Shown: positions 36,888-45,987 of the stretch, one piece after another
Layout of the letters: the number at the start of each line of letters is the position of its first letter
Position numbering within the stretch: the first letter of the stretch is position 1
Source of the DNA: Sandaracinaceae bacterium
Lineage (GTDB): Bacteria; Myxococcota_A; Polyangia; Polyangiales; Sandaracinaceae
Direction of reading: 5' to 3'
Assembly: GCA_040218145.1 (NCBI GenBank)
Contig: JAVJQK010000112.1
Location: forward strand, 1-45,987
DNA: 45,987 nt
The notes under the pieces: model-generated
Seen by the model: only the letters and a program-made list of their open reading frames with translations
Database searches by the model: none
What the model was told of the DNA's origin: nothing
Made by a program: the position numbers and the translations under genes

Positions 36888-39031
36888 CCGCCCGACTCCC
36901 ATTCGACCGCAAGAAGCCCCGCGACGACGAGGTGCTCCAGGGCACCGTGAGCGAGCAGCGCTTCGCCAGCGCGGACGGGCGCTTCGCGGTGCTCCTCGTG
37001 CGGCGGGAGGCGGTCGACGAGGAGGTCTCGGTGGTGGGGGACGTCGCGGGGCTGAGCGCGGGCGAGGACGCGCGCTTCCGCGGCCGGTGGGAGGAGCACC
37101 AGAAGTTCGGCAAGCGCTTCCGCGCCGTCGGTTGGACGCCCGTGCTGCCGACCACGCACGCCGGCATGCAGCGCTTCCTCGGCTCGGGGCTGATCCAGGG
37201 CATCGGGCCCCGGCTCGCGCAGCGGCTCGTCGAGCGCTTCGGCGAGCGCACGCTGGACGTGATCAGCACCCAGAGCGCGAAGCTGCGCGAGATCCCCGGC
37301 ATCGGGAAGAAGCGGGCCGAGGCGATCTCCGAGGCGGTGCGGACGCGGCGCGCGGACGCGGAGAACCTCTCGTTCCTCGCGAGCCTCGGCGTCGGCCCCT
37401 CGCTCTCGCGTCGGCTCCTCGAGAAGTACAAGGAGCGCACCGTGACCGTCCTGCGGGAGGACCCCTACCTCGCCGCGGAGGAGGTGCGCGGGGTCGGCTT
37501 CCGCACCGCGGACGGCATCGGCCGCGCCGCGGGCATCGGCGTCGACGACCCGCGGCGCGCGGCGGGCGCGGTGCTGCACCTCGTCGGCAAGGGCGCCGAC
37601 GACGGGCACGTCTACTTGCCGCTCGACGTCCTCCGCGGGAAGGCCACGCAGCTCGAGGTCCCCGAGCCGCTCGTCGGCCCCGCGGTCGAGGCGCTCACGG
37701 GTCGCGACATGCTGGTGATGGAGGAGGACCGCGTCTACGCGCCGCCGCTGCATCGCGCGGAGGTCGCGGCGGCGGAGCTGCTCTCGGCGTTGGCGAGGCC
37801 GCGGGCCGGGCGCGCGGAGGCGGCCCGCGAGCTGAAGGTCTCGGACCTGCTCAGCGACCAGCAGAAGGAGGCGGTGCGGCTCTCCCTGCAGAGCGGCTTG
37901 ATGGTCCTCACCGGCGGGCCGGGCACCGGGAAGACCACCACCCTCCAGGCCATCGTCGAAGCCCACGAGAAGCTCGACCTCCGGGTGACCCTCTGCGCGC
38001 CGACCGGACGCGCGGCGAAGCGCATGAGCGAGGCGAGCGGCAAGGAGGCCAAGACCATTCACCGGCTCCTCGAGTGGAACCCCGTCACCGCCGGCTTCAG
38101 CCGGGGCGCCGAGGAGCCCCTCGCGACCGATCTCGTCGTCGTCGACGAGGCGTCGATGCTCGATCTGTCGCTCGGCCGCTCGCTGCTCGACGCCATCCCG
38201 AAGAGCGCGAGCCTCGTCCTGGTCGGCGACGTCGATCAGCTCCCGCCCGTGGGCGCGGGCCAGCTCCTGCGGGAGGTCATCCGCGCGGACGTCGCCCCGG
38301 TGATCCGCCTCCAGACCGTCTTCCGCCAGGCGCAGGAGAGCGCCATCGTGCGGGGCGCGCACGCGCTGCTCGAGGGCCAGGTGCCGACCCCGACGAGCCG
38401 CGGCGAGAAGGGCTCGGGCGACCTGTTCCTGATCCGGAGCCGCGACCCCGAGACGATCATCGACAAGGTCCGTTCCACCCTCCAGCGCATCCCCACCGCC
38501 TACGGGCTCGACGCCAAGCGCGACGTGCAGGTGCTCGTGCCCATGCGGCGAGGCCCCCTCGGCACCGAGAACCTCAACACGGAGCTGCAGGCCGCGCTCA
38601 ACCCGGGGCGCGGCGCGCAGGGCGCGTTCCGTGCGGGCGACAAGGTGATGCAGCTGCGCAACGACTACGAGCGCGAGGTCTTCAACGGTGACATCGGCTG
38701 GGTGCAGTCGGTGATGGACGGCGTCACCTACGTCGACTTCGAGAGCGGCCGGCGGAGCTACAAGACGGAGGAGCTCGACGCGCTGACCCTCGCGTACGCG
38801 ACCACCATCCACAAGTCGCAGGGCTCGGAGTTCCCGGCCGTGGTGCTGGTGCTCCACGGCGCGCACCACGTCTTGCTGTCGCGCGCGCTCGTGTACACCG
38901 CGGTCACCCGCGCCAAGCGCCTGGTGGTCATCGTCGGCGACCCGCGCGCCGTCGCCCGGGCCGCGCGCACCACGGACACCTACGAGTCGTACTGCCGCCT
39001 CGCCGAGCGCCTCCAGGCGAAGCGCGCCTGA
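36884..39031 (+). CDS. recD2: RecD2-type ATP-dependent DNA helicase
   Basis: This is a 715-residue protein with a GTG start at 36884, inside the stop of the lipoprotein. The N-terminal region has an OB-like strand (EQRFASADGRFAVLLV) and helix-hairpin-helix segments (GIGPRLAQRLVERFG, IPGIGKKRAEAI). The SF1 motor has Walker A GGPGTGKTTT (about 344-353), DEASMLDLS for Walker B, GDVDQLPPVGAGQ, and a C-terminal UvrD_C_2 domain with TIHKSQGSEF and VYTAVTRAKR. Fused HhH plus RecD motor without RecB/RecC marks RecD2, a 5'-3' helicase in replication-fork stress and repair. It is cytoplasmic. Confidence 0.96.
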   Translation: MTARLPFDRKKPRDDEVLQGTVSEQRFASADGRFAVLLVRREAVDEEVSVVGDVAGLSAGEDARFRGRWEEHQKFGKRFRAVGWTPVLPTTHAGMQRFLGSGLIQGIGPRLAQRLVERFGERTLDVISTQSAKLREIPGIGKKRAEAISEAVRTRRADAENLSFLASLGVGPSLSRRLLEKYKERTVTVLREDPYLAAEEVRGVGFRTADGIGRAAGIGVDDPRRAAGAVLHLVGKGADDGHVYLPLDVLRGKATQLEVPEPLVGPAVEALTGRDMLVMEEDRVYAPPLHRAEVAAAELLSALARPRAGRAEAARELKVSDLLSDQQKEAVRLSLQSGLMVLTGGPGTGKTTTLQAIVEAHEKLDLRVTLCAPTGRAAKRMSEASGKEAKTIHRLLEWNPVTAGFSRGAEEPLATDLVVVDEASMLDLSLGRSLLDAIPKSASLVLVGDVDQLPPVGAGQLLREVIRADVAPVIRLQTVFRQAQESAIVRGAHALLEGQVPTPTSRGEKGSGDLFLIRSRDPETIIDKVRSTLQRIPTAYGLDAKRDVQVLVPMRRGPLGTENLNTELQAALNPGRGAQGAFRAGDKVMQLRNDYEREVFNGDIGWVQSVMDGVTYVDFESGRRSYKTEELDALTLAYATTIHKSQGSEFPAVVLVLHGAHHVLLSRALVYTAVTRAKRLVVIVGDPRAVARAARTTDTYESYCRLAERLQAKRA

Positions 39032-39035
39032 GCTC

Positions 39036-40157
39036 TCAGGAGAGCGCCGCGAGCACGCCGTCGTGGAAGGCGGGCCGGAAGCCGTCGATCTTCTCGTTCG
39101 CGCGGCTGGGGCAGATGCGGTTGGTGAGCAGCACCACGACCACGTCCAGCTCCGGGTCGCACCAGATCGACGTGCCGGTGAAGCCGAGCTGCCCGAAGCT
39201 CTGGGCGCTCATGCGGCGGCCGCACGCGGGGCGCGCGCCGTCCTTGACCCGCCAGCCGAGCCGCAGCGCGCCCTGCCCGTCGGCGAGGGACGCCTCGAGG
39301 AGCGCCCGCGGGAGGAAGTCGCTCCGCCCGCGCAGCACGTCCACCACCGCGCGCCCGAAGAGCGCGACCGCGTGCGCCGTCCCGAACAGGCCCGCGTGGC
39401 CCGCCACTCCGCCGAGCGCCACCGCGTTCTCGTCGTGCACCTGCCCTCGCACGAGCCGGCCTCGCCACTCGCAGCGCTCGGTCGGGGCCGCCTCACGGGC
39501 GTGCGCGGCCCGCTTCTCGGTGGGGAGCGCGCCGGGGAAGCCCAGCTGCGCCTCCAGCCCGAGAGGAGAGAGCACCTGCGACGCGACGACGACGTCGAGC
39601 GGCTCGCCCGCGCTGCGCGCGATCGCCTCCCCCGCGATGAGGTAGCCGAGATCGCTCGGCAGCTCCGGCTCGCCGGGCTCGAGGGGCCGACGCGCCGCCT
39701 CGCTCACGAGCCAACGACGGGCGGCCGGGCTCCCCACGTCGTGCGGCACATCGAGGAACAAGCCACCCCAGCGCGCGAGGCCGCCGCGGTGCGAGAGGAG
39801 CTGGCGCAAGGTCACGCCGTCGAGCACGCCGCCGCGCACATCGCTGACGAGCTTCTCCACCGGCGCGTCCAGGTCCAGGCGACCCGCCGCGACCAGGCGC
39901 AGAGCGGCGACCGCGACCACCGACTGGGTCAACGTGCCAAGATCGTAGCGCGTGGCCTCGCGGACCTTCTCGCCGCCGTTGCGGGCCCGCGGATCGAGCC
40001 CGAGCACCCCTCCGCAGGCCTCGACGAGCTCCTCCGCCCCGCTCGGGGCCCGCCAGGAGACGCAGGCCACCCCGCCCGGGAAGACGTGGCCGCTCACCCC
40101 CGCCGCGAGGAGCCGACGGGCCTCGGCCCGGACACGGTCTCGGGGCTCTCCACCCAC
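39036..40157 (-). CDS. Serine beta-lactamase-fold protein with altered catalytic motifs
   Basis: This is a 373-residue protein from a GTG at 40157. The class-C/D-Ala-D-Ala-carboxypeptidase fold is recognisable from GLDPRARNGGEKVREATRYDLGTLTQ, TLRQLLSHRGGL and GQLGFTGTSIWCDPE. The expected SxxK is T75-L-T-Q78. The YxN position reads PSD (LPSDLGYLIAGE). The usual H/K-T-G before FTGTS is Q-L-G. All three motifs have therefore changed and a serine hydrolase activity is unlikely. The family's other members cleave peptidoglycan or beta-lactams. There is no signal peptide, so it is probably cytoplasmic. It is convergent with recD2, 4 nt away. Confidence 0.88.
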   Translation of the reverse strand: MGGEPRDRVRAEARRLLAAGVSGHVFPGGVACVSWRAPSGAEELVEACGGVLGLDPRARNGGEKVREATRYDLGTLTQSVVAVAALRLVAAGRLDLDAPVEKLVSDVRGGVLDGVTLRQLLSHRGGLARWGGLFLDVPHDVGSPAARRWLVSEAARRPLEPGEPELPSDLGYLIAGEAIARSAGEPLDVVVASQVLSPLGLEAQLGFPGALPTEKRAAHAREAAPTERCEWRGRLVRGQVHDENAVALGGVAGHAGLFGTAHAVALFGRAVVDVLRGRSDFLPRALLEASLADGQGALRLGWRVKDGARPACGRRMSAQSFGQLGFTGTSIWCDPELDVVVVLLTNRICPSRANEKIDGFRPAFHDGVLAALS

Positions 40158-40265
40158 CCTGCTTGTCTATCGAAAAAGGGACGTCCAGGTCCACGACAAA
40201 CGCGCGGCGCGAAGAAACACCGTTCGACGCGCCCATCGTCCCCCGCGCTGCTATGAGTGCTGCGC

Positions 40266-41312
40266 ATGGACCTGCAGGCCGCCGCCGACGTGACGCTCCT
40301 CCCTCGCCTGACCGAAGGCGGCCCCGCGCTCGAGGGGCGGATCCGGGAGCAGCCCGAGGACTTCCGGGTGGTGGAGATCCCCGCCTATCTGCCCGCGGGC
40401 GAGGGGGATCACCTGTTCGTCCGGTTCCGGAAGACCGGCCTCGACACGCCCGAGGCGGTCAAGCGCATCGCGGCCCTCCTCGAGGTCGACGCGCGCGAGG
40501 CCGGCTGGGCGGGGCTCAAGGACCGACACGCGATCACCGAGCAGTGGGCCAGCTTCCTCTTCGGCGACGCGGCCAAGCTCGAGGGCGCCGCGCTCGAGGG
40601 GGTGGAGATCCTGGAGGCCGCGCGCCACGGCAACAAGCTCCGCACCGGGCACCTGGCCGGCAACCGCTTCGCGCTGCGCGTGGCCGGCGTGCCCGAGGAC
40701 GCCCTCCCCGTGGTGCGCGAGCGGCTGGAGCGCGTCTCCCAGACGGGCGTGCCCCACTACTTCGGCGCCCAGCGCTTCGGGCGCGGCGGCCAGAACCTCG
40801 CCCTGGCCGCGCGGTGGCTGCTCGACGGCGCCCGCCCGCCGCGCAAGCCGTTCCACCGGAAGCTCCAGGTCTCCACGCTCCAGTCCGCGATGTTCAACGC
40901 GCTCCTGGCCGATCGGCTGCGGGACGGGCTCTTCGACGCCGCCCTGGACGGCGACCTCATGCAGAAGGAGGAGAGCGGCGGCATGTTCGTCAGCCACGAC
41001 CCGGCCGACGACGCGCGCGTGAAGGCGTTCGAGATCAGCCCGACCGGGCCGATGTTCGGGGCCAAGATGCGCTGGCCCGAGGGCGAGGCGCTCGCCCGTG
41101 AGGAGGCGACGCTCGAGGCGTGGGGCCTCTCGCGCGAGGCGCTCGGCAAGTTCAAGAAGGTGGGGGCCGGGACGCGGCGTCCCTATCGCGTCCGGGTCGA
41201 CGAGCCGAGCCTCGCGGCGGACGCGGACGGGCTCCACCTGTCCTTCGGGCTCCCGAGCGGCGCCTACGCCACGGTGGTGCTGCGCGAGCTCCTCCACGCG
41301 GACCCGACCTGA
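40266..41312 (+). CDS. truD: tRNA pseudouridine synthase D
   Basis: TruD makes pseudouridine at U13 of tRNA(Glu). The ATG at 40266 is used; the frame allows a GTG 9 nt earlier (MLRMDL). The 348-residue length equals that of the E. coli enzyme. Catalytic Asp86 is in AGLKDRHAITEQW, the typical TruD GLKDRxAxT motif. FRVVEIPAY (N-terminal), GNRFALRV, PHYFGAQRFGRGGQN and the Met/Glu-rich insertion (DLMQKEESGGMF) are all family features. The insertion forms the TRUD domain. It is cytoplasmic. There is no Shine-Dalgarno; the start lies about 12 nt after a GCTATGAGT, suggesting a short leader. Confidence 0.96.
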   Translation: MDLQAAADVTLLPRLTEGGPALEGRIREQPEDFRVVEIPAYLPAGEGDHLFVRFRKTGLDTPEAVKRIAALLEVDAREAGWAGLKDRHAITEQWASFLFGDAAKLEGAALEGVEILEAARHGNKLRTGHLAGNRFALRVAGVPEDALPVVRERLERVSQTGVPHYFGAQRFGRGGQNLALAARWLLDGARPPRKPFHRKLQVSTLQSAMFNALLADRLRDGLFDAALDGDLMQKEESGGMFVSHDPADDARVKAFEISPTGPMFGAKMRWPEGEALAREEATLEAWGLSREALGKFKKVGAGTRRPYRVRVDEPSLAADADGLHLSFGLPSGAYATVVLRELLHADPT

Positions 41313-41349
41313 GGCGGACACGGCTCGGCCGTCCCCGGCTGGAGCGCTC

Positions 41350-41372
41350 ATTCGCTTGCACTTGCAACGAAT
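41350..41372. promoter_or_regulatory. Operator-like dyad upstream of tolQ
   Basis: ATTCG-C-TTGCA and TGCAA-CGAAT face each other around CT (centre 41361.5), with one extra C on the left arm. The core TTGCA-CT-TGCAA is a perfect 12-bp dyad. It is the AT-richest patch in the 219-bp gap before the tolQ gene, 160 nt from its start. It could bind a dimeric regulator of the tol/ton operon, or be a read-through site at the truD 3' end. Confidence 0.4.
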
Positions 41373-41531
41373 ATGCGCCAAGCCGACGGGCGCGTTGCCC
41401 CACCTCGCACCTACCCCTAGCTTCGAGCGCGCGTGGCGGGAATCGGTCCCGCTCATCGGCCGTTGAGCCGCCTCGCTGGGGGCACGCATCTGTAACGAAC
41501 GGCGCCGGACGCCGTCAGAGTCGGAGAAATC

Positions 41532-42251
41532 GTGGACATTCAGGAACGGCTGACAGCGTTTGCGATGCTCGGCGCCGAGTGGGTCATGTGGCTCCTCGTG
41601 GTGCTGTCGGTGATCGTGCTCGCCATCGTGCTCGAGCGCGCGTACTACCTCATCGCCACGCGCGACGACGTCGACGCCCTCAAGAAGTCCCTGCTGGACC
41701 GCCTGCGCGGCGACGACGTCGAGGGCGCGAAGAAGCGCCTCAAGGCGAGCCGCTCGTTCGAGGCCCGCATCGCCCTCGCCGGCCTCGAGGGGGCCGATGA
41801 CGGCGCCGCGAGCGCCGAGGAGAAGATGTCCGGCGAGTCCGGGCTCGCGAAGCTCGCGATGGAGCGCAACCTCGCCTTCGTCGGCACCGTCGGCAACAAC
41901 GCCCCGTTCGTGGGGCTGCTCGGCACCGTCATCGGGATCATCCGCGCCTTCCACGAGCTGGAGACGAGCGGCGGGCAGGTCTCGAGCGGCCTGATGAGCG
42001 AGATCGGCGAGGCGCTCGTCGCCACCGCGATCGGCCTCCTGGTGGCCCTCCCGGCCGTCGCCTTCTTCAACCTCTTCCAGCGCTCCATCCGAGCCCGGCT
42101 GGCCCGCGGCAACGCGCTGGGCAGCGAGGTGCTCGCCTACCTCAAGAGCGAGCCGGTGCCGGCGGGGGGCCCGTTCCGCACCAAGGGCAAGGTCAAGAAG
42201 TCGAGCGCCAAGACCGACGACACGTCGTCCGACGCGGAAGACGAGGGCTGA
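41532..42251 (+). CDS. MotA/TolQ/ExbB-family proton channel protein
   Basis: This is a 239-residue protein with a GTG start and GGAG 6 nt upstream. There are three membrane helices: residues 12-37 (GAEWVMWLLVVLSVIVLAIVL), and a pair at about 120-140 and 155-180. NNAPFVGLLGTVIGIIRAF and GEALVATAIGLLVALPAVAFFN are the pore-forming helices typical of TolQ/ExbB. The C-terminal tail is longer than usual and Lys/Ser/Asp-rich. It uses the proton gradient with the ExbD/TolR partner to energise the TonB/TolA-type arm. It starts a tight operon with the next gene 3 nt away. Confidence 0.94.
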   Translation: MDIQERLTAFAMLGAEWVMWLLVVLSVIVLAIVLERAYYLIATRDDVDALKKSLLDRLRGDDVEGAKKRLKASRSFEARIALAGLEGADDGAASAEEKMSGESGLAKLAMERNLAFVGTVGNNAPFVGLLGTVIGIIRAFHELETSGGQVSSGLMSEIGEALVATAIGLLVALPAVAFFNLFQRSIRARLARGNALGSEVLAYLKSEPVPAGGPFRTKGKVKKSSAKTDDTSSDAEDEG

Positions 42252-42254
42252 GCC

Positions 42255-42680
42255 ATGGCAGGCGGCGCCAACTTCGACGGTGACGACGACATCATCACCG
42301 ACATCAACGTCACCCCGTTGGTGGACATCGTCCTGGTGCTGCTGATCATTCTCATGGTCACCGCCAGCTACATCGTCTCCAAGAGCATCCCGATGGACCT
42401 GCCCAACGCGGACACCGGGGACGAGTCCCCTCCGCGCACGCTGACCGTTTCGGTCGACGAGGGGGGGCAGCTCTACCTCGACGCCGAGGAGATCGAGTGG
42501 GCGGACCTGCGGAGCCGCGCGCGCGCCTTCGCGAGCTCGGAGTCCGAGCCCCGGGCCGTCATCGCGGCCGACCGACGGGTCAGCCACGGCGAGTTCATCC
42601 GGATCGTCGACACGCTCCGCGCGGCCGGCATCACCCGCTACGCGATCAACGTGAACCCCGCGGAGCTGGACGCGGAGTGA
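42255..42680 (+). CDS. ExbD/TolR-family protein
   Basis: This is a 141-residue protein with one N-terminal helix (NVTPLVDIVLVLLIILMVTASYIV) that carries the conserved Asp (LVDIVLV) used in proton flow. A periplasmic alpha/beta domain follows (RTLTVSVDEGGQLYLDAEE, AVIAADRRVSHGEFIRIVDTLRAAG). It forms the stator with the upstream ExbB-like protein. A GGCCCG-AGAA-CGGGCC hairpin (42683-42698) directly after the stop may attenuate transcription into the TonB-like gene 94 nt downstream. Confidence 0.94.
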   Translation: MAGGANFDGDDDIITDINVTPLVDIVLVLLIILMVTASYIVSKSIPMDLPNADTGDESPPRTLTVSVDEGGQLYLDAEEIEWADLRSRARAFASSESEPRAVIAADRRVSHGEFIRIVDTLRAAGITRYAINVNPAELDAE

Positions 42681-42682
42681 TC

Positions 42683-42698
42683 GGCCCGAGAACGGGCC
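42683..42698 (+). terminator. Short hairpin after exbD/tolR
   Basis: GGCCCG-AGAA-CGGGCC is a perfect 6-bp stem with a tetraloop, three bases after the stop, followed by TATCCT (42699-42704), which could itself be a -10 element for the next gene. It may be an attenuator. Confidence 0.35.
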
Positions 42699-42774
42699 TA
42701 TCCTGAGAGCGATGCGACGCGCGAACCGAACCCACACCTCGACCCGTGGCCCGACCGGTCCCATGGTGTGAGCG

Positions 42775-43587
42775 GTGCGGTTCTATCTCACGCTCGCGAT
42801 CAGCCTCGCGCTCCACGCCGCCATGGCCTTCGGCATGGTGGTCGTGCTGCCGATGCTCGACGTCTTCGAGCCCCCGGCGCCGCTGATGGTGGAGATGGTG
42901 ACCCTCGAGCCGGAGCCCGAGCCGGAGCTCGCGCCGCCCGCCGAGCCGGAGCCGGCCGAGCCAGAGGTCGTCGAGCCGGAGCCCGTGGTCGAGCCCGAGC
43001 GCGTCGTGCAGCGCGACCCCACCCCCGTCCCGCCGCAGGCGCCCGACGAGCCGCCGCCCCCGGACGCGCCGCCGCCGGCCGAGGAGGCGATCGCCGACTT
43101 CACCGGCGAGACGCTGACCAACGATCAGGGCGCGTCCTGGAACAGCGCGACGGGCAACGGCGCCGTGATGGAGGGCCCCATCGGGCAGCCCAACGCGACC
43201 GTGACGGGGCGCCGCCGTGAAGGGGCGCGGGGCGGCGCGATCGGCGGAACGGGGGATGGTGAGCCCGGCCCGCGCACCGTCGCGGTGGGCAATCTCTCTC
43301 GCTCTCCGGGCGCGCCCCTGGGCCGCCTGCGGCAGCTGCTCCGCCAGAACGTGCCTCGACGCGCCGAGGAGCTCGGCCTCGAGGGCGACGCCCGCGTGCG
43401 CATCCGCGTCCGCGCCGACGGCCGGGTGGTGACCCTCGCCGTGCTCAGCGAAGATCACGACGGGTTCGGCGAGGCCTGCCGCAGGACGATCCGCGCGGCC
43501 GGCCGCTGGGAGCCGCCGCTGGATCGCAACGGAGAGGCGGTGGACACGGTGACCACGTTCCGCTGCACCTTCGAGAGCGACTTCTGA
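42775..43587 (+). CDS. TonB/TolA-like energy-transducing protein
   Basis: This is a 270-residue protein from a GTG at 42775. One N-terminal helix (LTLAISLALHAAMAFGMVVVLPML, with the SxxxH of TonB) anchors it to the inner membrane. It is followed by a Pro/Glu-rich periplasm-spanning rod (EPEPEPELAPPAEPEPAEP). The C-terminal 80 residues (LRQLLRQNVPRRAEELGLEGDARVRIRVRADGRVV then AACRRTIRAAGRWEP-like) match the TonB/AgmX-type C-domain that contacts outer-membrane partners. It completes a TolQR-TonB trio. The outer-membrane barrel encoded next is a possible partner by position only. Confidence 0.85.
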   Translation: MRFYLTLAISLALHAAMAFGMVVVLPMLDVFEPPAPLMVEMVTLEPEPEPELAPPAEPEPAEPEVVEPEPVVEPERVVQRDPTPVPPQAPDEPPPPDAPPPAEEAIADFTGETLTNDQGASWNSATGNGAVMEGPIGQPNATVTGRRREGARGGAIGGTGDGEPGPRTVAVGNLSRSPGAPLGRLRQLLRQNVPRRAEELGLEGDARVRIRVRADGRVVTLAVLSEDHDGFGEACRRTIRAAGRWEPPLDRNGEAVDTVTTFRCTFESDF

Positions 43588-43656
43588 CTGCGGGTGGGCA
43601 GAACCCCGACGTAACAATCCGTTGCCACGAAACGCGCGATCGACGATGATGGACGC

Positions 43657-45171
<1,515 letters not shown>

Positions 45172-45228
45172 CGCGGCTGGGCCTGCCCCTTTCTTGACCC
45201 CGCGCGTGGCTCCGCCGCAGATGGGGCC

Positions 45229-45816
45229 ATGCGCCGTCTCTTCCCCTTCCTCGCCGCGCTCCTGCTCCTGCCGGCGTGTCGCCCCACCAAGCTGGCCGGC
45301 GAATCGGTCGGTCAGTTCCGGGTGGACGGCGAGCTGCTGGAGACGACCTGCGGGGACGGTCACCCCGTCTTGCCCACCCTCCTCTTCCACGTGGAGCTGC
45401 GGGACGAGCGCGGCACGATCGGCTACTGGAAGCTCTCGGACGGGCCCATCGCGAGCGGCAGCTACGAGGCGGGCGCGTTCCGGTTCGAAGACGCGACGCA
45501 GCACGTCGGCGTCGACGCGACCGACGGTCACCCCGGCTGCGTCGTGGAGCGACGGGAGGTCATCGAGGGCGCGCTCGTGCAGGGCGTGACTCACGACGGT
45601 GCCGTCGGCGGCGCGGACGCGGGAGTGCCTCACGACGGCGGGGGCGACGGCGAGCCGCGAGACGGCTTCGACGGAACCACGACCGTGCGCATCACGCCGA
45701 CCGCGGGCAGCGAGTGCTCGCTCTTGCTGCAGCCCCAGGGCGGCGCCTTCCCCGCGCTGCCCTGCGGCTTCTCGTATCGGCTCCGTGGGACCCGGCTCGA
45801 AGAGCCGCTCTGGTAG
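45229..45816 (+). CDS. Lipoprotein with Cys-rich beta domain, unknown function
   Basis: This is a 195-residue protein. MRRLFPFLAALLLLPACRP has a lipobox (LPAC, Cys17). The rest is beta-rich with several Cys (ETTCGDGH, HPGCVVERR, GSECSLLL, ALPCGFSY), suggesting at least two disulfides in the periplasm or on the surface. A Gly/Asp-rich loop lies near residue 130. No family was recognised. TTGACC (45194-45199) is 30 nt upstream but lacks a matched -10. A large palindrome begins 7 nt after its stop. Confidence 0.75.
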   Translation: MRRLFPFLAALLLLPACRPTKLAGESVGQFRVDGELLETTCGDGHPVLPTLLFHVELRDERGTIGYWKLSDGPIASGSYEAGAFRFEDATQHVGVDATDGHPGCVVERREVIEGALVQGVTHDGAVGGADAGVPHDGGGDGEPRDGFDGTTTVRITPTAGSECSLLLQPQGGAFPALPCGFSYRLRGTRLEEPLW

Positions 45817-45822
45817 CGCGCT

Positions 45823-45987
45823 AGCAGCGCGCGGCGAAAATGACTGCGCGCGCCTCGCCGGTGGGACGCCGCGCCCAGCGCGCCAGTCGCTCCTCCGAAA
45901 TGCTGAAGCATTTCGTCGTCGGCCCGCCGCGCTGGACGCGACGTCGCGCTCGCCGATCCATCACGCGCATCTTCGCCGCGCGCTGCT
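45823..45987. repeat. Large concentric palindrome, possibly MITE-like, reaching window end
   Basis: Three nested inverted repeats share one centre near 45905: AGCAGCGCGCGGCGAA (45823-45838) with its complement at 45972-45987; CCAGCGC/GCGCTGG (45875-45881/45929-45935); and CGAAATGCT-GA-AGCATTTCG (45896-45915). Intervening bases pair partly. The outer arm may continue beyond the window. There is no ORF. It could be a mobile palindromic element, a strong terminator for the operon, or a protein-binding site. Confidence 0.55.

Noticed and set aside
39036-40157. Antibiotic-resistance beta-lactamase
   Set aside because: All three catalytic motifs are altered, and there is no export signal.

Overview
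The window is high-GC DNA (around 70%) from a Gram-negative bacterium. It carries LolA, TolQ/TolR-type proton channels, a TonB-like protein, many lipobox lipoproteins and an outer-membrane barrel with calcium-type repeats. A Hanks-type Ser/Thr kinase, a tandem cyclic-nucleotide-domain protein, a MinD-J-like-RodZ fusion, GTG/TTG starts and lineage-restricted lipoproteins point to Myxococcota (deltaproteobacterial lineage, Polyangia/Sandaracinaceae-like). The phylum is inferred from gene content; no marker was searched. Most of the window is ordinary chromosome, densely packed, with many 4-base stop/start overlaps (GTGA, ATGA) and very short divergent intergenic gaps.

Layout. 1-2.5 kb (minus): a partial HUH/Y1 (IS200/REP-type) transposase-like gene cut by the window edge, then an FAD amine oxidase and a TPR membrane protein. 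2.6-13.5 kb: a membrane protein, secA, a CAP-domain protein, a small lipoprotein, a two-CNB-domain protein, a polytopic membrane protein and a membrane subtilase with an unusual multi-helix C-terminus. 13.5-14.2 kb: the only long gap. It is clearly lower in GC, purine-rich on the minus strand and full of hairpins, and is the best candidate for an unrecognised structured RNA. 14.2-15.9 kb: a TPR lipoprotein, a DUF465/YdcH-like small protein and LolA. 15.9-20.4 kb (minus): glmS, a GT2 and a GT4 glycosyltransferase and a CPCC-motif hypothetical, probably one envelope/glycan operon. 20.5-23.5 kb (minus): a paired active/inactive M16 peptidase operon.

23.7-29.8 kb (plus): cinA, an AraC regulator, a small protein whose stop codon lies in an 18-bp terminal inverted repeat of a 159-bp hairpin element, a protein with a 93-residue Gly/Ser linker encoded by a GGAAGC-type microsatellite, and pepP. 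29.9-35.1 kb (minus): an operon of Ser/Thr kinase, HNH nuclease, MinD-J-RodZ fusion, maf and a YggS-type PLP protein. 35.3-41.3 kb: a lamin-tail/Ig-like lipoprotein coupled to recD2, a beta-lactamase-fold protein whose three catalytic motifs are all altered, and truD. 41.5-45.8 kb (plus): tolQ/exbB, tolR/exbD and tonB-like genes, a thrombospondin-type-3 outer-membrane barrel and a lipoprotein. The window ends inside a 165-base concentric palindrome.

No CRISPR array, tRNA, rRNA, prophage or recognisable multi-gene defence system was seen. The most unusual items are the noncoding structures (13.7-14.0, 26.5 and 45.8-46.0 kb), the MinD-J-RodZ fusion operon and the pseudo-beta-lactamase.
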